Below, one piece after another: positions 54,737 to 64,000 of a DNA stretch of 64,000 bases. How positions within the stretch are numbered: position 1 is the first letter of the stretch; each line of letters starts with the position of its first letter. The stretch comes from Methylocapsa palsarum. Its GTDB lineage: Bacteria > Pseudomonadota > Alphaproteobacteria > Rhizobiales > Beijerinckiaceae. The position numbers and the translations under genes are program-made. The DNA is taken from positions 1 through 64,000 of the forward strand of contig NZ_FOSN01000008.1 of the NCBI RefSeq assembly GCF_900114285.1, written 5' to 3'. The notes under the pieces are model-generated. The model made no database searches. It saw only the letters and a list, made by a program, of their open reading frames with translations, and had not been told where the DNA came from.

Positions 54737-57700
54737 ATGAACCCCTCGCAACTGTTCATTCTGCGGCCCGTCGCGACGTCCCTTTTGATGATTGCGATCA
54801 TCCTCGCGGGCGGTCTCGCCTACCGGTTCCTGCCCTTGTCGGCGTTGCCCGAAGTGGATTACCCGACCATTCAGGTTCGAACCTTTCTCCCGGGCGCAAG
54901 TCCGGAGGTCATGACCTCCTCGGTGACGGCGCCGCTTGAGCGGCAGCTGGGCCAGATGCCCGGGCTGAACCAGATGACCTCGGCAAGCTCGGCCGGCGCG
55001 TCGGTGATCACGCTGCAGTTCAACTTGAACCTCAGCCTCGACGTGGCTGAACAGGAGGTGCAGGCCTCCATCAACGCCGCGAACAACCTGCTGCCCAGCG
55101 ACCTTCCGGCGCCGCCGATTTACGCCAAGGTCAATCCGGCCGACGCCCCGATCCTGACGCTGGCGATCTCCTCGAAAACGCTGAACCTGACCGAACTCGA
55201 AGACTTCAGCGAGACGCGGCTCGCGCAAAAGATTTCGCAGCAGCCAGGGGTCGGACTCGTCAGCATCAGCGGCGGCCAACGGCCCGCTTTAAGGGTTCAG
55301 TTCAACCCTCGAGCGCTTGCGGCTTACGGGCTCAACATCGACGATCTCCGTTCGACCATCGGCAACGCCAACGTCAACGCGCCCAAAGGGAGTTTCGACG
55401 GGCCAGCCCAGGGCTCGACGATCAACGCCAACGATCAGATCGCCAAGGCCTCCGACTACGCCGCCCTTGTCATCGCCTACCGCGACGGCGCCCCGGTGCG
55501 CCTTTCGGACGTCGCGACCGTCGTCAACGGTCCCGAAAACACGATGTTGAGCGCCTGGGCGAACTCAAAGCCGGCCATCATCCTCAACGTCCGGCGCCAG
55601 CCCGCCGCCAACGTGATCGCCGTCGTCAATGGCGTCAAGGCGCTGCTCCCCGCGCTCAAGGCGAGTCTTCCCTCCTCCGTGGACATCGAAATCCTCAGCG
55701 ATCGCACCACCACGATTCGCGCCTCGGTCGCCGACGTCGAATTCGAACTCGGGCTCGCCGTCGCGCTCGTGATTCTGGTGATCTTCGTTTTTTTGAGGAA
55801 TCTGCCTTCGACCATCATCCCGAGTCTGTCAGTGCCGCTGTCCCTGATCGGGACCTTCGCCGTCATGTATCTCCTCGGCTTCAGTCTCGACAATCTCTCC
55901 CTGATGGCGCTGACGATTTCGACCGGGTTCGTCGTGGACGACGCCATCGTCATGATCGAGAACATCACCCGTTATGTCGAGGCCGGGGATCCGCCTCTCG
56001 AGGCCTCGCTCAAAGGCTCGCGGCAGATCGGCTTCACCATCATTTCGCTCACGGTCTCGTTGATCGCCGTTCTCATCCCGCTGTTGTTCATGGGCGACGT
56101 GACCGGCCGCCTGTTTCACGAATTCGCGATCACCCTGGCGGTTACGATCGTGATCTCGGCCGTGGTGTCGCTCACCCTCGTGCCGATGCTTTGCGCAAGG
56201 CTGATCCATCATCGCCCCGAAGCCTCGCGCAGCCGTCTCGACCTCCAGGCGGAGCGTTGGTTCGACGCCGTCGTGGCCAAATATGGCCAGGCGTTGCAGG
56301 TTGTGTTTCGCCATCAGCCCTTGACGCTTTTTGTCGCGATCGCGACCCTCGCCCTGACGATCGCGCTCTACATCGTCATCCCCAAGGGCTTCTTTCCGGT
56401 TCAGGACACCGGCATGATTCAGGGCATCTCCGAAGGTCCCCAGAGCATTTCCTTCGCCGCCATGTCGGATCTCCAGCGTCAGCTGGGCGACGTCATTTTA
56501 CAAGATCCCGCGGTCGAAAGCCTGAGCTCCTTTATCGGCGTCGACGGCGACAACACGACTTTGAACAGCGGCAGGTTTCTGATCAATCTCAAGCCGATTG
56601 AGATCCGCCGCAAGTCGGCCACCGAGATCGCGCGGCGCCTGCAGACGCGCGTCGCGGGCGTTCCCGGAGCGACGCTCTACCTCCAGCCGGTGCAGGATCT
56701 GACCATAGATTCCAGCATCAGCCGAGCGCAATATCGTTTTGTGCTGCAGAACGCCAATTCCGCTGAATTCGAGGCCTGGACGCCAAAGCTCATCCACCGG
56801 CTCGCGCAGGCGCCGGAGCTCGCCGACGTCGTCAGCGATACGCAGCAACAAGGCCTTGCCGTGAACCTCGTCATCGACCGCGCCACTGCGGCGCGGTTCG
56901 GAATCACGCCCGCGACCGTCGACAACGCTCTCTACGACGCCTTCGGTCAGAGAATCGTCTCGACGATCTACACGCAATCCAATCAATACAGAGTCATTCT
57001 CGAAGCTGATCCCGCGATTCAATCCGCTCTCCACAACCTCGATGCGATCTATTTGCCGTCTTCCTCATCGGGTTCGAACGGACAGGTTCCGCTGAAGGCC
57101 ATCGTCCATGTGGAGCAGCGCAGCGGTCCGCTTCTGGTCACGCATCTCGGTCAATTTCCGGCGACCACAATCTCGTTCAACCCGGCGCCCGGCTATTCCC
57201 TCGGATCGGCGTTGCAGGCGATCGAACAGGCGCAGGCCGAAATCGGCCTGCCCCCGAGTTTCGTCGTCTCCTATCAGGGCGCGGCCGCCGCTTTTCGCGC
57301 ATCAAGCACAAGCCAGTTGCTGCTGATCATCGCCGCAGTGGCGACGATGTATATCGTCCTTGGCGTCCTTTACGAAAGCTTCATCCATCCCGTCACGATC
57401 TTATCCACCCTGCCCTCGGCCGGCGTCGGCGCCTTGCTCGCGCTGATGGCGACGGGAGGCGAACTCGACGTCATCGCGGTCATCGGGATCATCCTTTTGA
57501 TCGGCATCGTGAAAAAGAACGCCATCATGATGATCGACTTCGCCCTCGACGCCGAGCGAAACGCCGGCCTTTCGGCGCGCGACGCGATCTATCAGGCCTG
57601 CCTGCTGCGGTTTCGTCCGATTCTGATGACGACAATGGCGGCGATCCTCGGCGCGCTGCCGCTGATGCTTGGAACCGGGCCAGGGTCCGAGCTGCGCAAT

Positions 57701-57856
57701 CCGCTTGGAATCGCAATCGTCGGCGGCCTTGTCGTCAGTCAGGTTCTGACGCTGTTCACCACGCCGGTCATTTACCTTTATTTCGACCGTCTCGCCGCCC
57801 GGTTTTCAACCCGCAATTCGCTTAATCCGCGTCCGGCTGACGGAGCCGCGGAATGA
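54737..57856 (+). CDS. RND multidrug pump, MdtB-like
   Basis: Proton-driven inner-membrane pump of the HAE1/MdtB type; 1039 residues, twelve transmembrane helices and two large periplasmic loops. The N-terminus [20 protein letters not shown] fits MdtB. The helix-4 proton-relay acids lie in [19 protein letters not shown], and the late conserved block is [19 protein letters not shown]. It overlaps the next pump gene by four bases (ATGA). MdtB and MdtC types work as a heterotrimer. Confidence 0.93.
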   Translation: MNPSQLFILRPVATSLLMIAIILAGGLAYRFLPLSALPEVDYPTIQVRTFLPGASPEVMTSSVTAPLERQLGQMPGLNQMTSASSAGASVITLQFNLNLSLDVAEQEVQASINAANNLLPSDLPAPPIYAKVNPADAPILTLAISSKTLNLTELEDFSETRLAQKISQQPGVGLVSISGGQRPALRVQFNPRALAAYGLNIDDLRSTIGNANVNAPKGSFDGPAQGSTINANDQIAKASDYAALVIAYRDGAPVRLSDVATVVNGPENTMLSAWANSKPAIILNVRRQPAANVIAVVNGVKALLPALKASLPSSVDIEILSDRTTTIRASVADVEFELGLAVALVILVIFVFLRNLPSTIIPSLSVPLSLIGTFAVMYLLGFSLDNLSLMALTISTGFVVDDAIVMIENITRYVEAGDPPLEASLKGSRQIGFTIISLTVSLIAVLIPLLFMGDVTGRLFHEFAITLAVTIVISAVVSLTLVPMLCARLIHHRPEASRSRLDLQAERWFDAVVAKYGQALQVVFRHQPLTLFVAIATLALTIALYIVIPKGFFPVQDTGMIQGISEGPQSISFAAMSDLQRQLGDVILQDPAVESLSSFIGVDGDNTTLNSGRFLINLKPIEIRRKSATEIARRLQTRVAGVPGATLYLQPVQDLTIDSSISRAQYRFVLQNANSAEFEAWTPKLIHRLAQAPELADVVSDTQQQGLAVNLVIDRATAARFGITPATVDNALYDAFGQRIVSTIYTQSNQYRVILEADPAIQSALHNLDAIYLPSSSSGSNGQVPLKAIVHVEQRSGPLLVTHLGQFPATTISFNPAPGYSLGSALQAIEQAQAEIGLPPSFVVSYQGAAAAFRASSTSQLLLIIAAVATMYIVLGVLYESFIHPVTILSTLPSAGVGALLALMATGGELDVIAVIGIILLIGIVKKNAIMMIDFALDAERNAGLSARDAIYQACLLRFRPILMTTMAAILGALPLMLGTGPGSELRNPLGIAIVGGLVVSQVLTLFTTPVIYLYFDRLAARFSTRNSLNPRPADGAAE

Positions 57857-60800
57857 ACCTTTCCGCCCCGTTCATCAATCGTCCGGTCGCGACGATCCTG
57901 CTGACGATCGGGATCGCGCTCGCCGGACTTCTCGCTTTTATGATTCTACCGGTTTCGCCTCTCCCGCAGGTGGATTTTCCAACCATTTTCGTGCAGGCGC
58001 AATTGCCGGGAGCCGACCCCGAGACCGTGGCGACGAGCGTCGCCGGTCCCCTGGAGCGCCATCTCGGGCAGATCGCGAACGTCACCGATATGACCTCGAA
58101 GAGCGGTCTTGGCCAGAGCAGCATCATCCTTCAGTTCGACGTCGATCGGGACATCGACGGCGCGGCGCGGGACGTTCAGGCCGCGATCAACGCCGCGCGC
58201 GCGGACCTGCCGACGAATTTGCGCAGCAATCCGACCTACCGCAAGGTCAATCCCGCGGATGCGCCGATCCTGATTCTCTCGCTTAGCTCCAAGACCTTGA
58301 CGCAAGGGCAGGTCTACGACGCCGCAAGCAACATCCTGCAGCAAAGACTGTCTCAACTCGACGGCATCGGTCAGGTCGTTCTCGGCGGCTCCGCGCTGCC
58401 GGCGGTGCGCGTCGAAGTCAATCCGCACGCCCTCGCCAACTACGGCGTCGGTCTTGAAGACGTTCGCGCCGCTCTCGCCTCCGCCAACGCCAACAGCCCA
58501 AAGGGCACGATCGAGGACGGACGAAAGCGATACCAGGTCTACACGAACGATCAGGCGACGAAGGCCTCGGATTACATTCCGCTGATCATCGCCTACCGCA
58601 ACGGCGCTCCGGTCTATCTGACCGATGTCGCGACGATTTCCGATTCCGTCGAGGATGTCCGCAACGTCGGTCTGGCGAATGGCGATCCGGCCATCATCGT
58701 CTTGCTCTTCCGTCAGCCGGGGGCGAACATTATCGGAACCGTGGACCGCGTGAAGGCGGAGCTTCCCCACCTTCAGGCCGCAATGCCGCCCGCGATCGAA
58801 CTCGAGCTTCGATCCGACCGCAGCAACACGATCCGGGCGTCGCTTCATGACACCGAATGGACCTTGGCGCTCGCGATCGGACTGGTCACTTTGATCGTCT
58901 TCGCGTTCCTGCGCGATCTGCGCGCGACCCTCATTCCAAGCATCGCCGTCGCGGTTTCGATTGTCGGCACGTTCGGCGTGATGTATCTCTTGAACTACAG
59001 CCTCAACATTCTCTCTCTCATGGCGTTGACCATCGCCACCGGGTTCGTCGTCGACGACGCGATTGTTGTCCTCGAAAACATCACGCGATACCTCGAGGCG
59101 GGACTGAGCGGCCGGGAAGCGGCGTTGCGAGGCGCGCGCGAAGTCGGCTTCACCGTCGTGTCGATCAGTATTTCGCTCATCGCCGTTTTCACCCCCATTC
59201 TTTTGATGGGCGGCATTCTTGGCCGCCTCTTCCGCGAATTCGCCGTCACGCTGTCGGTCGCCGTTCTGATCTCGCTGATCCTGTCGCTGACCCTGACGCC
59301 GATGCTGTGCTCACTGCTGCTGCGGCCAAGGACGCACGACGCCGTCCCGCGCCGCTTCGATCCGTTCGCCGCCGTGCTCCGGGGCTACGAGCGAAGCCTT
59401 GCCTCCGCCCTGCGGCGGCCGCGCCTGGTGATGATCATCTTGCTCGCCACGATCGGGCTGAACGTCGCGCTGTTCTGGATCGTTCCAAAGGGCTTTTTTC
59501 CACAGCAGGACACCGGCCGCCTTATCGGGAATATCCTCGCCGACCAAAGCATCTCATTCGACTCGATGCGAAAGAAGCTGGAGGAGTTTCAGTCGATTGT
59601 GCAAAAAGACCCGGCCGTCGCCGGCGTCGTCGGCTTTACCGGGTCGGGGGGCGAAACCAACACCGCATCGATCTACGTCGTGCTGAAACCGACTTCCGAA
59701 CGCTCCGTCACCGCAAACGAAATCATAGACCGGCTCCGCCACAAGCTCTCACGGATCGCGGGCGCGCGTCTTTATTTGCAGGCGGCGCAGGACATCCGCG
59801 TCGGCGGACGCTCGAGCAACGCCCAATATCAATACACATTGCAAGGCGACAGCACCGCAGAGATCTACGACTTCACGCCGCGCCTGGTGGAAGCGCTGCA
59901 GAACAATCCGATCCTCGCGGACGTCAGTTCGGATCAGCAGCAGCGCGGTCTCGAAACGGATGTCAAGGTGGACCGCGACACCGCCTCCCGTCTCGGCGTC
60001 AAGATGTCGGAGATCGACAACACGCTTTACGACGCCTTCGGCCAACGCCAGGTTTCGACCATCTACACGCCCATCAATCAATATCATGTGGTGCTGTCCG
60101 TGGCGCCGCGCTACTGGCGCGATCCCGCGATCCTCAAGGATCTGTATGTCAACACGTCGGGCGGAAATCCCGCCGCCACGGCGCAAACCAACCTGCCGTC
60201 TGGAACTGTCGTCGGCGAGGAATCGGAGACGCCCTCCGGCGCGACGACGGCTTCCGCGAGCGGCGCGACGAACGACGCGGCGCGCAACGCCTCCACAAAC
60301 GCGCTGGCCAATTCGGGAAAGGGCGTCGCCTCCGCCGGCGCGCCGGTGAGCACCGTGCGGGCCAAGATGGCCCCGCTCGCCGCTTTCAGCCATTTTTCCG
60401 CCGGCAACACCCCGCTATCGGTCAGCCACCAGGGACTTTTCGTCGCCAGCACGATCTCCTACAACCTGCAACCTGGCGCTTCGCTGAGCCAGGCCGTCGC
60501 CGAAATCGAACGCGCCATGCGAACGCTCAACGCGCCCGCATCCATTCATGGCGGCCCGCAAGGCAACGCCCGCGCGTTCCAGGACTCGCTCTCGAACGAA
60601 CTTTTCCTGATCCTCGCGGCCTTCGCGACGGTGTATATCGTCCTCGGCGTTCTCTATGAGAGCTTTATCCATCCGATCACGATTCTTTCGACCTTGCCGT
60701 CAGCGGGAGTTGGCGCGGTTCTGGCGCTTTTGCTGTTTCGCACCGAATTCAGCATCATCGGTCTGATCGGGGTCATTCTGCTGATCGGCATCGTCAAGAA

Positions 60801-61161
60801 AAACGCGATCATCATGATCGACTTCGCGCTCGAAGCCGAACGGTCGGAAGGGCTCTCGCCCCGCGACGCGATCTTCAGGGCCTGCGTCCTGCGCTTCCGG
60901 CCGATCATGATGACGACCTTCGCCGCGATTTTCGGCGCGATCCCGCTGGTCCTGAGCTTTGGCGACGGAGGCGAGATCCGCCGTCCTCTGGGCATCGCCA
61001 TCGTTGGCGGCCTGATCGTCAGCCAGATCCTGACGCTTTACACGACGCCGGTCGTCTACCTCTATCTCGACCGCTTCCGGCTTTGGTCGAAGCGCCGCTG
61101 GAACCGTCTGTTTCCGGAATTGCCTGGACCCGCGCCAGAATCGACGCAGGAATCGACGTAG
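57853..61161 (+). CDS. RND multidrug pump, MdtC-like
   Basis: Second inner-membrane pump of the pair; 1102 residues. [20 protein letters not shown] carries the relay acids and [19 protein letters not shown] the late block. A low-complexity insert rich in alanine, serine, threonine and asparagine spans about residues 769-842, in the second periplasmic loop. MdtB lacks it, which explains the extra length. With MdtB, the adaptor and the channel it forms a pump; known MdtABC systems export bile salts and some drugs, but the substrate here is unknown. Confidence 0.93.
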   Translation: MNLSAPFINRPVATILLTIGIALAGLLAFMILPVSPLPQVDFPTIFVQAQLPGADPETVATSVAGPLERHLGQIANVTDMTSKSGLGQSSIILQFDVDRDIDGAARDVQAAINAARADLPTNLRSNPTYRKVNPADAPILILSLSSKTLTQGQVYDAASNILQQRLSQLDGIGQVVLGGSALPAVRVEVNPHALANYGVGLEDVRAALASANANSPKGTIEDGRKRYQVYTNDQATKASDYIPLIIAYRNGAPVYLTDVATISDSVEDVRNVGLANGDPAIIVLLFRQPGANIIGTVDRVKAELPHLQAAMPPAIELELRSDRSNTIRASLHDTEWTLALAIGLVTLIVFAFLRDLRATLIPSIAVAVSIVGTFGVMYLLNYSLNILSLMALTIATGFVVDDAIVVLENITRYLEAGLSGREAALRGAREVGFTVVSISISLIAVFTPILLMGGILGRLFREFAVTLSVAVLISLILSLTLTPMLCSLLLRPRTHDAVPRRFDPFAAVLRGYERSLASALRRPRLVMIILLATIGLNVALFWIVPKGFFPQQDTGRLIGNILADQSISFDSMRKKLEEFQSIVQKDPAVAGVVGFTGSGGETNTASIYVVLKPTSERSVTANEIIDRLRHKLSRIAGARLYLQAAQDIRVGGRSSNAQYQYTLQGDSTAEIYDFTPRLVEALQNNPILADVSSDQQQRGLETDVKVDRDTASRLGVKMSEIDNTLYDAFGQRQVSTIYTPINQYHVVLSVAPRYWRDPAILKDLYVNTSGGNPAATAQTNLPSGTVVGEESETPSGATTASASGATNDAARNASTNALANSGKGVASAGAPVSTVRAKMAPLAAFSHFSAGNTPLSVSHQGLFVASTISYNLQPGASLSQAVAEIERAMRTLNAPASIHGGPQGNARAFQDSLSNELFLILAAFATVYIVLGVLYESFIHPITILSTLPSAGVGAVLALLLFRTEFSIIGLIGVILLIGIVKKNAIIMIDFALEAERSEGLSPRDAIFRACVLRFRPIMMTTFAAIFGAIPLVLSFGDGGEIRRPLGIAIVGGLIVSQILTLYTTPVVYLYLDRFRLWSKRRWNRLFPELPGPAPESTQEST

Positions 61162-61299
61162 AGGAATCGACGTGGAAATCGGCGCCATGATCCCCGGCGC
61201 GCCCTGGAAATCGAATTATCTTGCCCGCACGCGCCCAATTTCTTGACTTCGCACCCTAAACTGGCCAGTTTCCGCGCACCTTCAACCCGCCCGGCGCCG

Positions 61300-62253
61300 A
61301 TGCAAAGCTATCTTGATTTTGAAAAACCGGTCGCCGAACTCGAGGCCAAGGTCCAGGAACTTCGTCAGCTCGCGGCGCAGGGCGACGCGGTCGTCATTGG
61401 CGACGAGCTGGCGCGCCTCGAGGGCAAGGCCGAAAAGGCTCTCGTCGACCTCTACGCCAATCTGACGCCCTGGCAAAAGACCCAGGTGGCGCGGCATCCC
61501 CAAAGGCCGCATTTCGGCGATTACATCAAGGCGCTCATTACCGGCTTCACGCCGCTGTCCGGCGACCGGCAATTTGGCGAGGACGCCGCGATCGTCGGCG
61601 GATTTGGCTGGTTTCGCGGCCGATCCGTTTGCGTCATCGGGCAGGAAAAAGGCTTCGACACGTCCGGAAGGATCAAACATAATTTCGGCATGGCGCGGCC
61701 CGAAGGCTATCGCAAGGCCGCTCGGCTCATGCAGCTCGCCGACCGCTTTGGGCTGCCGGTCATTTCCCTGATCGACACGCCGGGCGCGTTCCCCGGGGTC
61801 GACGCCGAGGAACGCGGCCAGGCCGAGGCGATCGCCCGCGCGACCGACGCGTCTCTTGCGCTCCTCGTGCCCAATATCGCGGTGATCGTCGGCGAAGGCG
61901 GCTCCGGCGGCGCGATCGCGATCGCGAGCTGCAACAGCGTCCTGATGCTGGAGAACGCGATCTATACGGTCGCGTCCCCTGAAGCTTCGGCTTCGATCCT
62001 CTGGCGCGATTCGGCCAAGGCCGAAGACGCGGCAACAAATATGAAAATTACTGCCCAAGATCTGCTTAAATTCGGGATTATTGACAAGGTTGTCGCGGAG
62101 CCTGTCGGAGGCGCCCACCGCGATCCCGAAGCCGCGGCGCTGGCGACGGGAGACGCCATCGCCGACGCCTTGAGGGGTTTGGAGCACATGTCGCCCGACG
62201 AAATAAAGACGGCAAGAACAGACAAGTTCTTGAATATTGGCCGGAAAATCTGA
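61300..62253 (+). CDS. accA: Acetyl-CoA carboxylase carboxyltransferase subunit alpha
   Basis: Transfers the carboxyl group from biotin to acetyl-CoA with AccD, making malonyl-CoA for fatty acids; 317 residues, the normal length. The start MQSYLDFEKPVAELEAKVQE is typical. RPHFGDYIKALITGF, RKAARLMQLADRFGLPVI and VGEGGSGGAIAIASCN are conserved. I chose ATG 61300; the frame runs upstream to 61243 through sequence that looks non-coding. It is monocistronic. Confidence 0.97.
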   Translation: MQSYLDFEKPVAELEAKVQELRQLAAQGDAVVIGDELARLEGKAEKALVDLYANLTPWQKTQVARHPQRPHFGDYIKALITGFTPLSGDRQFGEDAAIVGGFGWFRGRSVCVIGQEKGFDTSGRIKHNFGMARPEGYRKAARLMQLADRFGLPVISLIDTPGAFPGVDAEERGQAEAIARATDASLALLVPNIAVIVGEGGSGGAIAIASCNSVLMLENAIYTVASPEASASILWRDSAKAEDAATNMKITAQDLLKFGIIDKVVAEPVGGAHRDPEAAALATGDAIADALRGLEHMSPDEIKTARTDKFLNIGRKI

Positions 62254-62469
62254 CCGGCCGGCAGGGGAAGCTCGCGCAAGGCCGCGGGTTTAAACCCATT
62301 AAATAAGCATTGCTTTACCAAAACTGGAAGATTGCCGGCGCGAAGCCGCGCGCGCTGGCAGAATAGCGCCGCAATCGCTTCGTAAGCTTAGGCGTTTGGC
62401 GCAAGCCAGCCGCTCGAAGGGCCGTGGACCGCTTTGGCGGCCATGGAATATTCAAAGGGCCAGAGACAA

Positions 62470-63924
62470 ATGATTCGCAAACCTTTTGTCCATCGCGCCG
62501 CCGCATTGGCTCTCCTTTCCGGGTTGGCGGTTCCGCTCGCCGGCTGCGAGGACAGCGGCCTTACGCCCAACGCGCACGCCTACGCGCCGATCGCTCCCGA
62601 AACCCTCGCCCTGATGGAAGAGAAGGGAACCACCAAAAGCGCGCCGGTTCTCATCCGCACGTACAAGAAAGAGTCCGAGCTCGAAATCTGGAAAATGAAG
62701 GCGGACGGGCGGTACGCGCTCCTGAAGACCTACCCGATGTGCCGCTGGTCCGGCCAGCTTGGCCCCAAGGTCCGCGAGGGCGACCGCCAGGTGCCCGAAG
62801 GCTTCTATTCGATCACGCCCGCCCAGATGAACCCCAATTCGGCCTATTATCTCTCGATGAACGTCGGCTACCCCAACGCCTATGACCGGGCGATGGGTCG
62901 CGCCGGCGGCTCGATCATGGTGCATGGCGTTTGCTCGTCCGCAGGTTGCTTCTCGATGACCGACCCGCAGATCGGCGAGATTTACGCCATCGCCCGCGAG
63001 GGCTTCGCCGGCGGCCAGCGCGCCGTGCAGATGCAGTCCTACCCGTTTCGCATGACCGCCGAGAATCTCGCCAAATACCGGCTCGATCCAAACATCAGCT
63101 TCTGGAAACAGCTGAAGGAAGGATCCGATAATTTCGAGGTGACCAGACAGGATGTCCGGATCGGCGTTTGCGACAAGCATTACGTCTTCAATGCTGTTCC
63201 GGCGAACGGCTCCCAATTCGACGCGACGGCGGCCTGCCCGCCGCTCAAGCGCGACGACGAAGTCCAGCGCCTCGTCGCCCAGAAGGAGCAAAAGGACTCA
63301 ACAAAAATCGCTGAACTCGCGGCTCAAGGCGTTCGTCCCGTGCGAACGGTTTACGCCGACGGCGGCCAGCATCCCTCGTTCGCCTCGAAGCTCCAGAGCG
63401 TGAGCCGCCCCGAAGCGCTGGCGCAAGGTCCTGTCGATATCGCGCTCGACGATGGAACGGCGGCGAGCAAGAAAATCCGCCTGTCTCCGGCCGTGCAACT
63501 CGCAGGGCTGAGGGCGAGCGCGCCCGCTTCCGCGACGATCGTCGCCCCCAGCAATCCGGCCGACGTGACCGGGACGATATCCGAGCCCGTCAAGCAATCA
63601 GCCTCGCTTCTGGGCCGCTGGTTCGGACCAAAAGCGTCCGCGGACGACGCCGCGCCCGCAGCGGCCGCAACGGCGAGCGCTTCGGTCGCAACGGCTGTCA
63701 CCCCGCCGCCCGCCGCGCCCCAAACCGCCAAAAGCAAGCAGGCCGCAGTGACGGCGAAACCCGCCTCCCCGACCGTCAAGGCGAAAACCCAGGCGGCCAC
63801 GCCTGCGGCCAAACCCGCCAAGGAGATCACCGGAGCGACCGCGGCTCCGCCGCCGCCCGCAAAGGCGTCCGGTCTGACGACGCCGGCGGCGACTGTCGCC
63901 GTCGCCGATCAACTGCCTCGTTGA
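62470..63924 (+). CDS. YafK-type L,D-transpeptidase lipoprotein
   Basis: A 484-residue predicted lipoprotein (signal and lipobox LAVPLAGCEDSG) with a YkuD domain of the YafK/ErfK branch. Catalytic residues are in GGSIMVHGVCSSAGCFSMTD, with the active cysteine in SAGCF. YafK-type enzymes include one that releases Braun-type lipoprotein from peptidoglycan, so hydrolase activity is possible. From about residue 357 the protein is a disordered alanine/proline/lysine tail of about 125 residues. I chose ATG 62470; the frame starts at 62434. Confidence 0.9.
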   Translation: MIRKPFVHRAAALALLSGLAVPLAGCEDSGLTPNAHAYAPIAPETLALMEEKGTTKSAPVLIRTYKKESELEIWKMKADGRYALLKTYPMCRWSGQLGPKVREGDRQVPEGFYSITPAQMNPNSAYYLSMNVGYPNAYDRAMGRAGGSIMVHGVCSSAGCFSMTDPQIGEIYAIAREGFAGGQRAVQMQSYPFRMTAENLAKYRLDPNISFWKQLKEGSDNFEVTRQDVRIGVCDKHYVFNAVPANGSQFDATAACPPLKRDDEVQRLVAQKEQKDSTKIAELAAQGVRPVRTVYADGGQHPSFASKLQSVSRPEALAQGPVDIALDDGTAASKKIRLSPAVQLAGLRASAPASATIVAPSNPADVTGTISEPVKQSASLLGRWFGPKASADDAAPAAAATASASVATAVTPPPAAPQTAKSKQAAVTAKPASPTVKAKTQAATPAAKPAKEITGATAAPPPPAKASGLTTPAATVAVADQLPR

Positions 63925-64000
63925 GCCCGCGCGCGGGCGCGAAATTCGTGACCTGCTGAGTCTTTGTACGTCTGATGACGTCCGGGCTATGCTTCTTGGG

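Overview
The window is GC-rich, densely coded chromosomal DNA of an alphaproteobacterium, most likely a Rhizobiales methylotroph or methanotroph of the Methylocystaceae/Beijerinckiaceae type. This placement is an inference from gene content: lineage-typical small proteins (DUF1467, DUF2849, DUF934, DUF2155, the NDUFA12-type complex I subunit), a B12-dependent ribonucleotide reductase, the degP/two-component/glnE order, and a MxaD-like periplasmic protein paired with a YVTN beta-propeller. No rRNA operon, CRISPR array or intact insertion sequence was seen.

Layout. 1-2084 is sparse: three small unknown ORFs and a broken phospholipase-D-like fragment abut a tRNA-Lys(UUU), the look of a decayed island end. 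2151-8192 is housekeeping: DUF1467, an L,D-transpeptidase, a DUF971 protein, MoaA, the Mrp/ApbC Fe-S carrier, an orphan amino-acid binding protein and DedA. 8358-14823 is the sulfate assimilation block: cysTWA transporter genes leftward, and DUF2849-cysI-cysH-DUF934 rightward from a shared intergenic region with a 14-bp inverted repeat. 14918-25401 holds a DJ-1/PfpI protein, a lipoprotein hydrolase, the MxaD-like/YVTN pair, aminopeptidase N, an O-methyltransferase and a PAS histidine kinase. 25601-27171 holds two toxin-antitoxin modules (HigBA, ParDE); ParDE is bracketed by two copies of the last 116 bp of the glnE region. 27273-34026 is glnE, a histidine kinase, a response regulator and degP. 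34342-39606 holds DUF2155, NDUFA12 and nrdJ, followed by an AT-rich small gene and a large hairpin. 40087-44151 holds a GST, small secreted and membrane proteins and a YidB/OmpA fusion. 44494-48412 returns to sulfur and redox: TauE/SafE exporter, cysE, 1-Cys peroxiredoxin, cysK. 49124-51445 holds prs and small genes. 51702-61161 is a four-gene tripartite RND efflux operon. The window ends with accA and a lipoprotein L,D-transpeptidase.

How parts work together. CysTWA imports sulfate; CysH (an APS reductase by its cysteine pattern) and CysI reduce it to sulfide; CysE and CysK, about 31 kb away, build cysteine; TauE/SafE may export excess sulfite or organosulfur compounds. DegP, its neighbouring two-component system and the two L,D-transpeptidases suggest envelope maintenance. 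The most unusual features are non-coding: a dispersed twin-palindrome element of about 115 bp (three full copies and one short derivative) placed at gene 3' ends, where it supplies a stop codon or C-terminus to two genes; the glnE 3'-end duplication around ParDE; a duplicated ribosome-binding site before cysE; and several very small genes. I found no clearly new multi-gene system. Start codons marked as chosen rest on Shine-Dalgarno spacing or family length.
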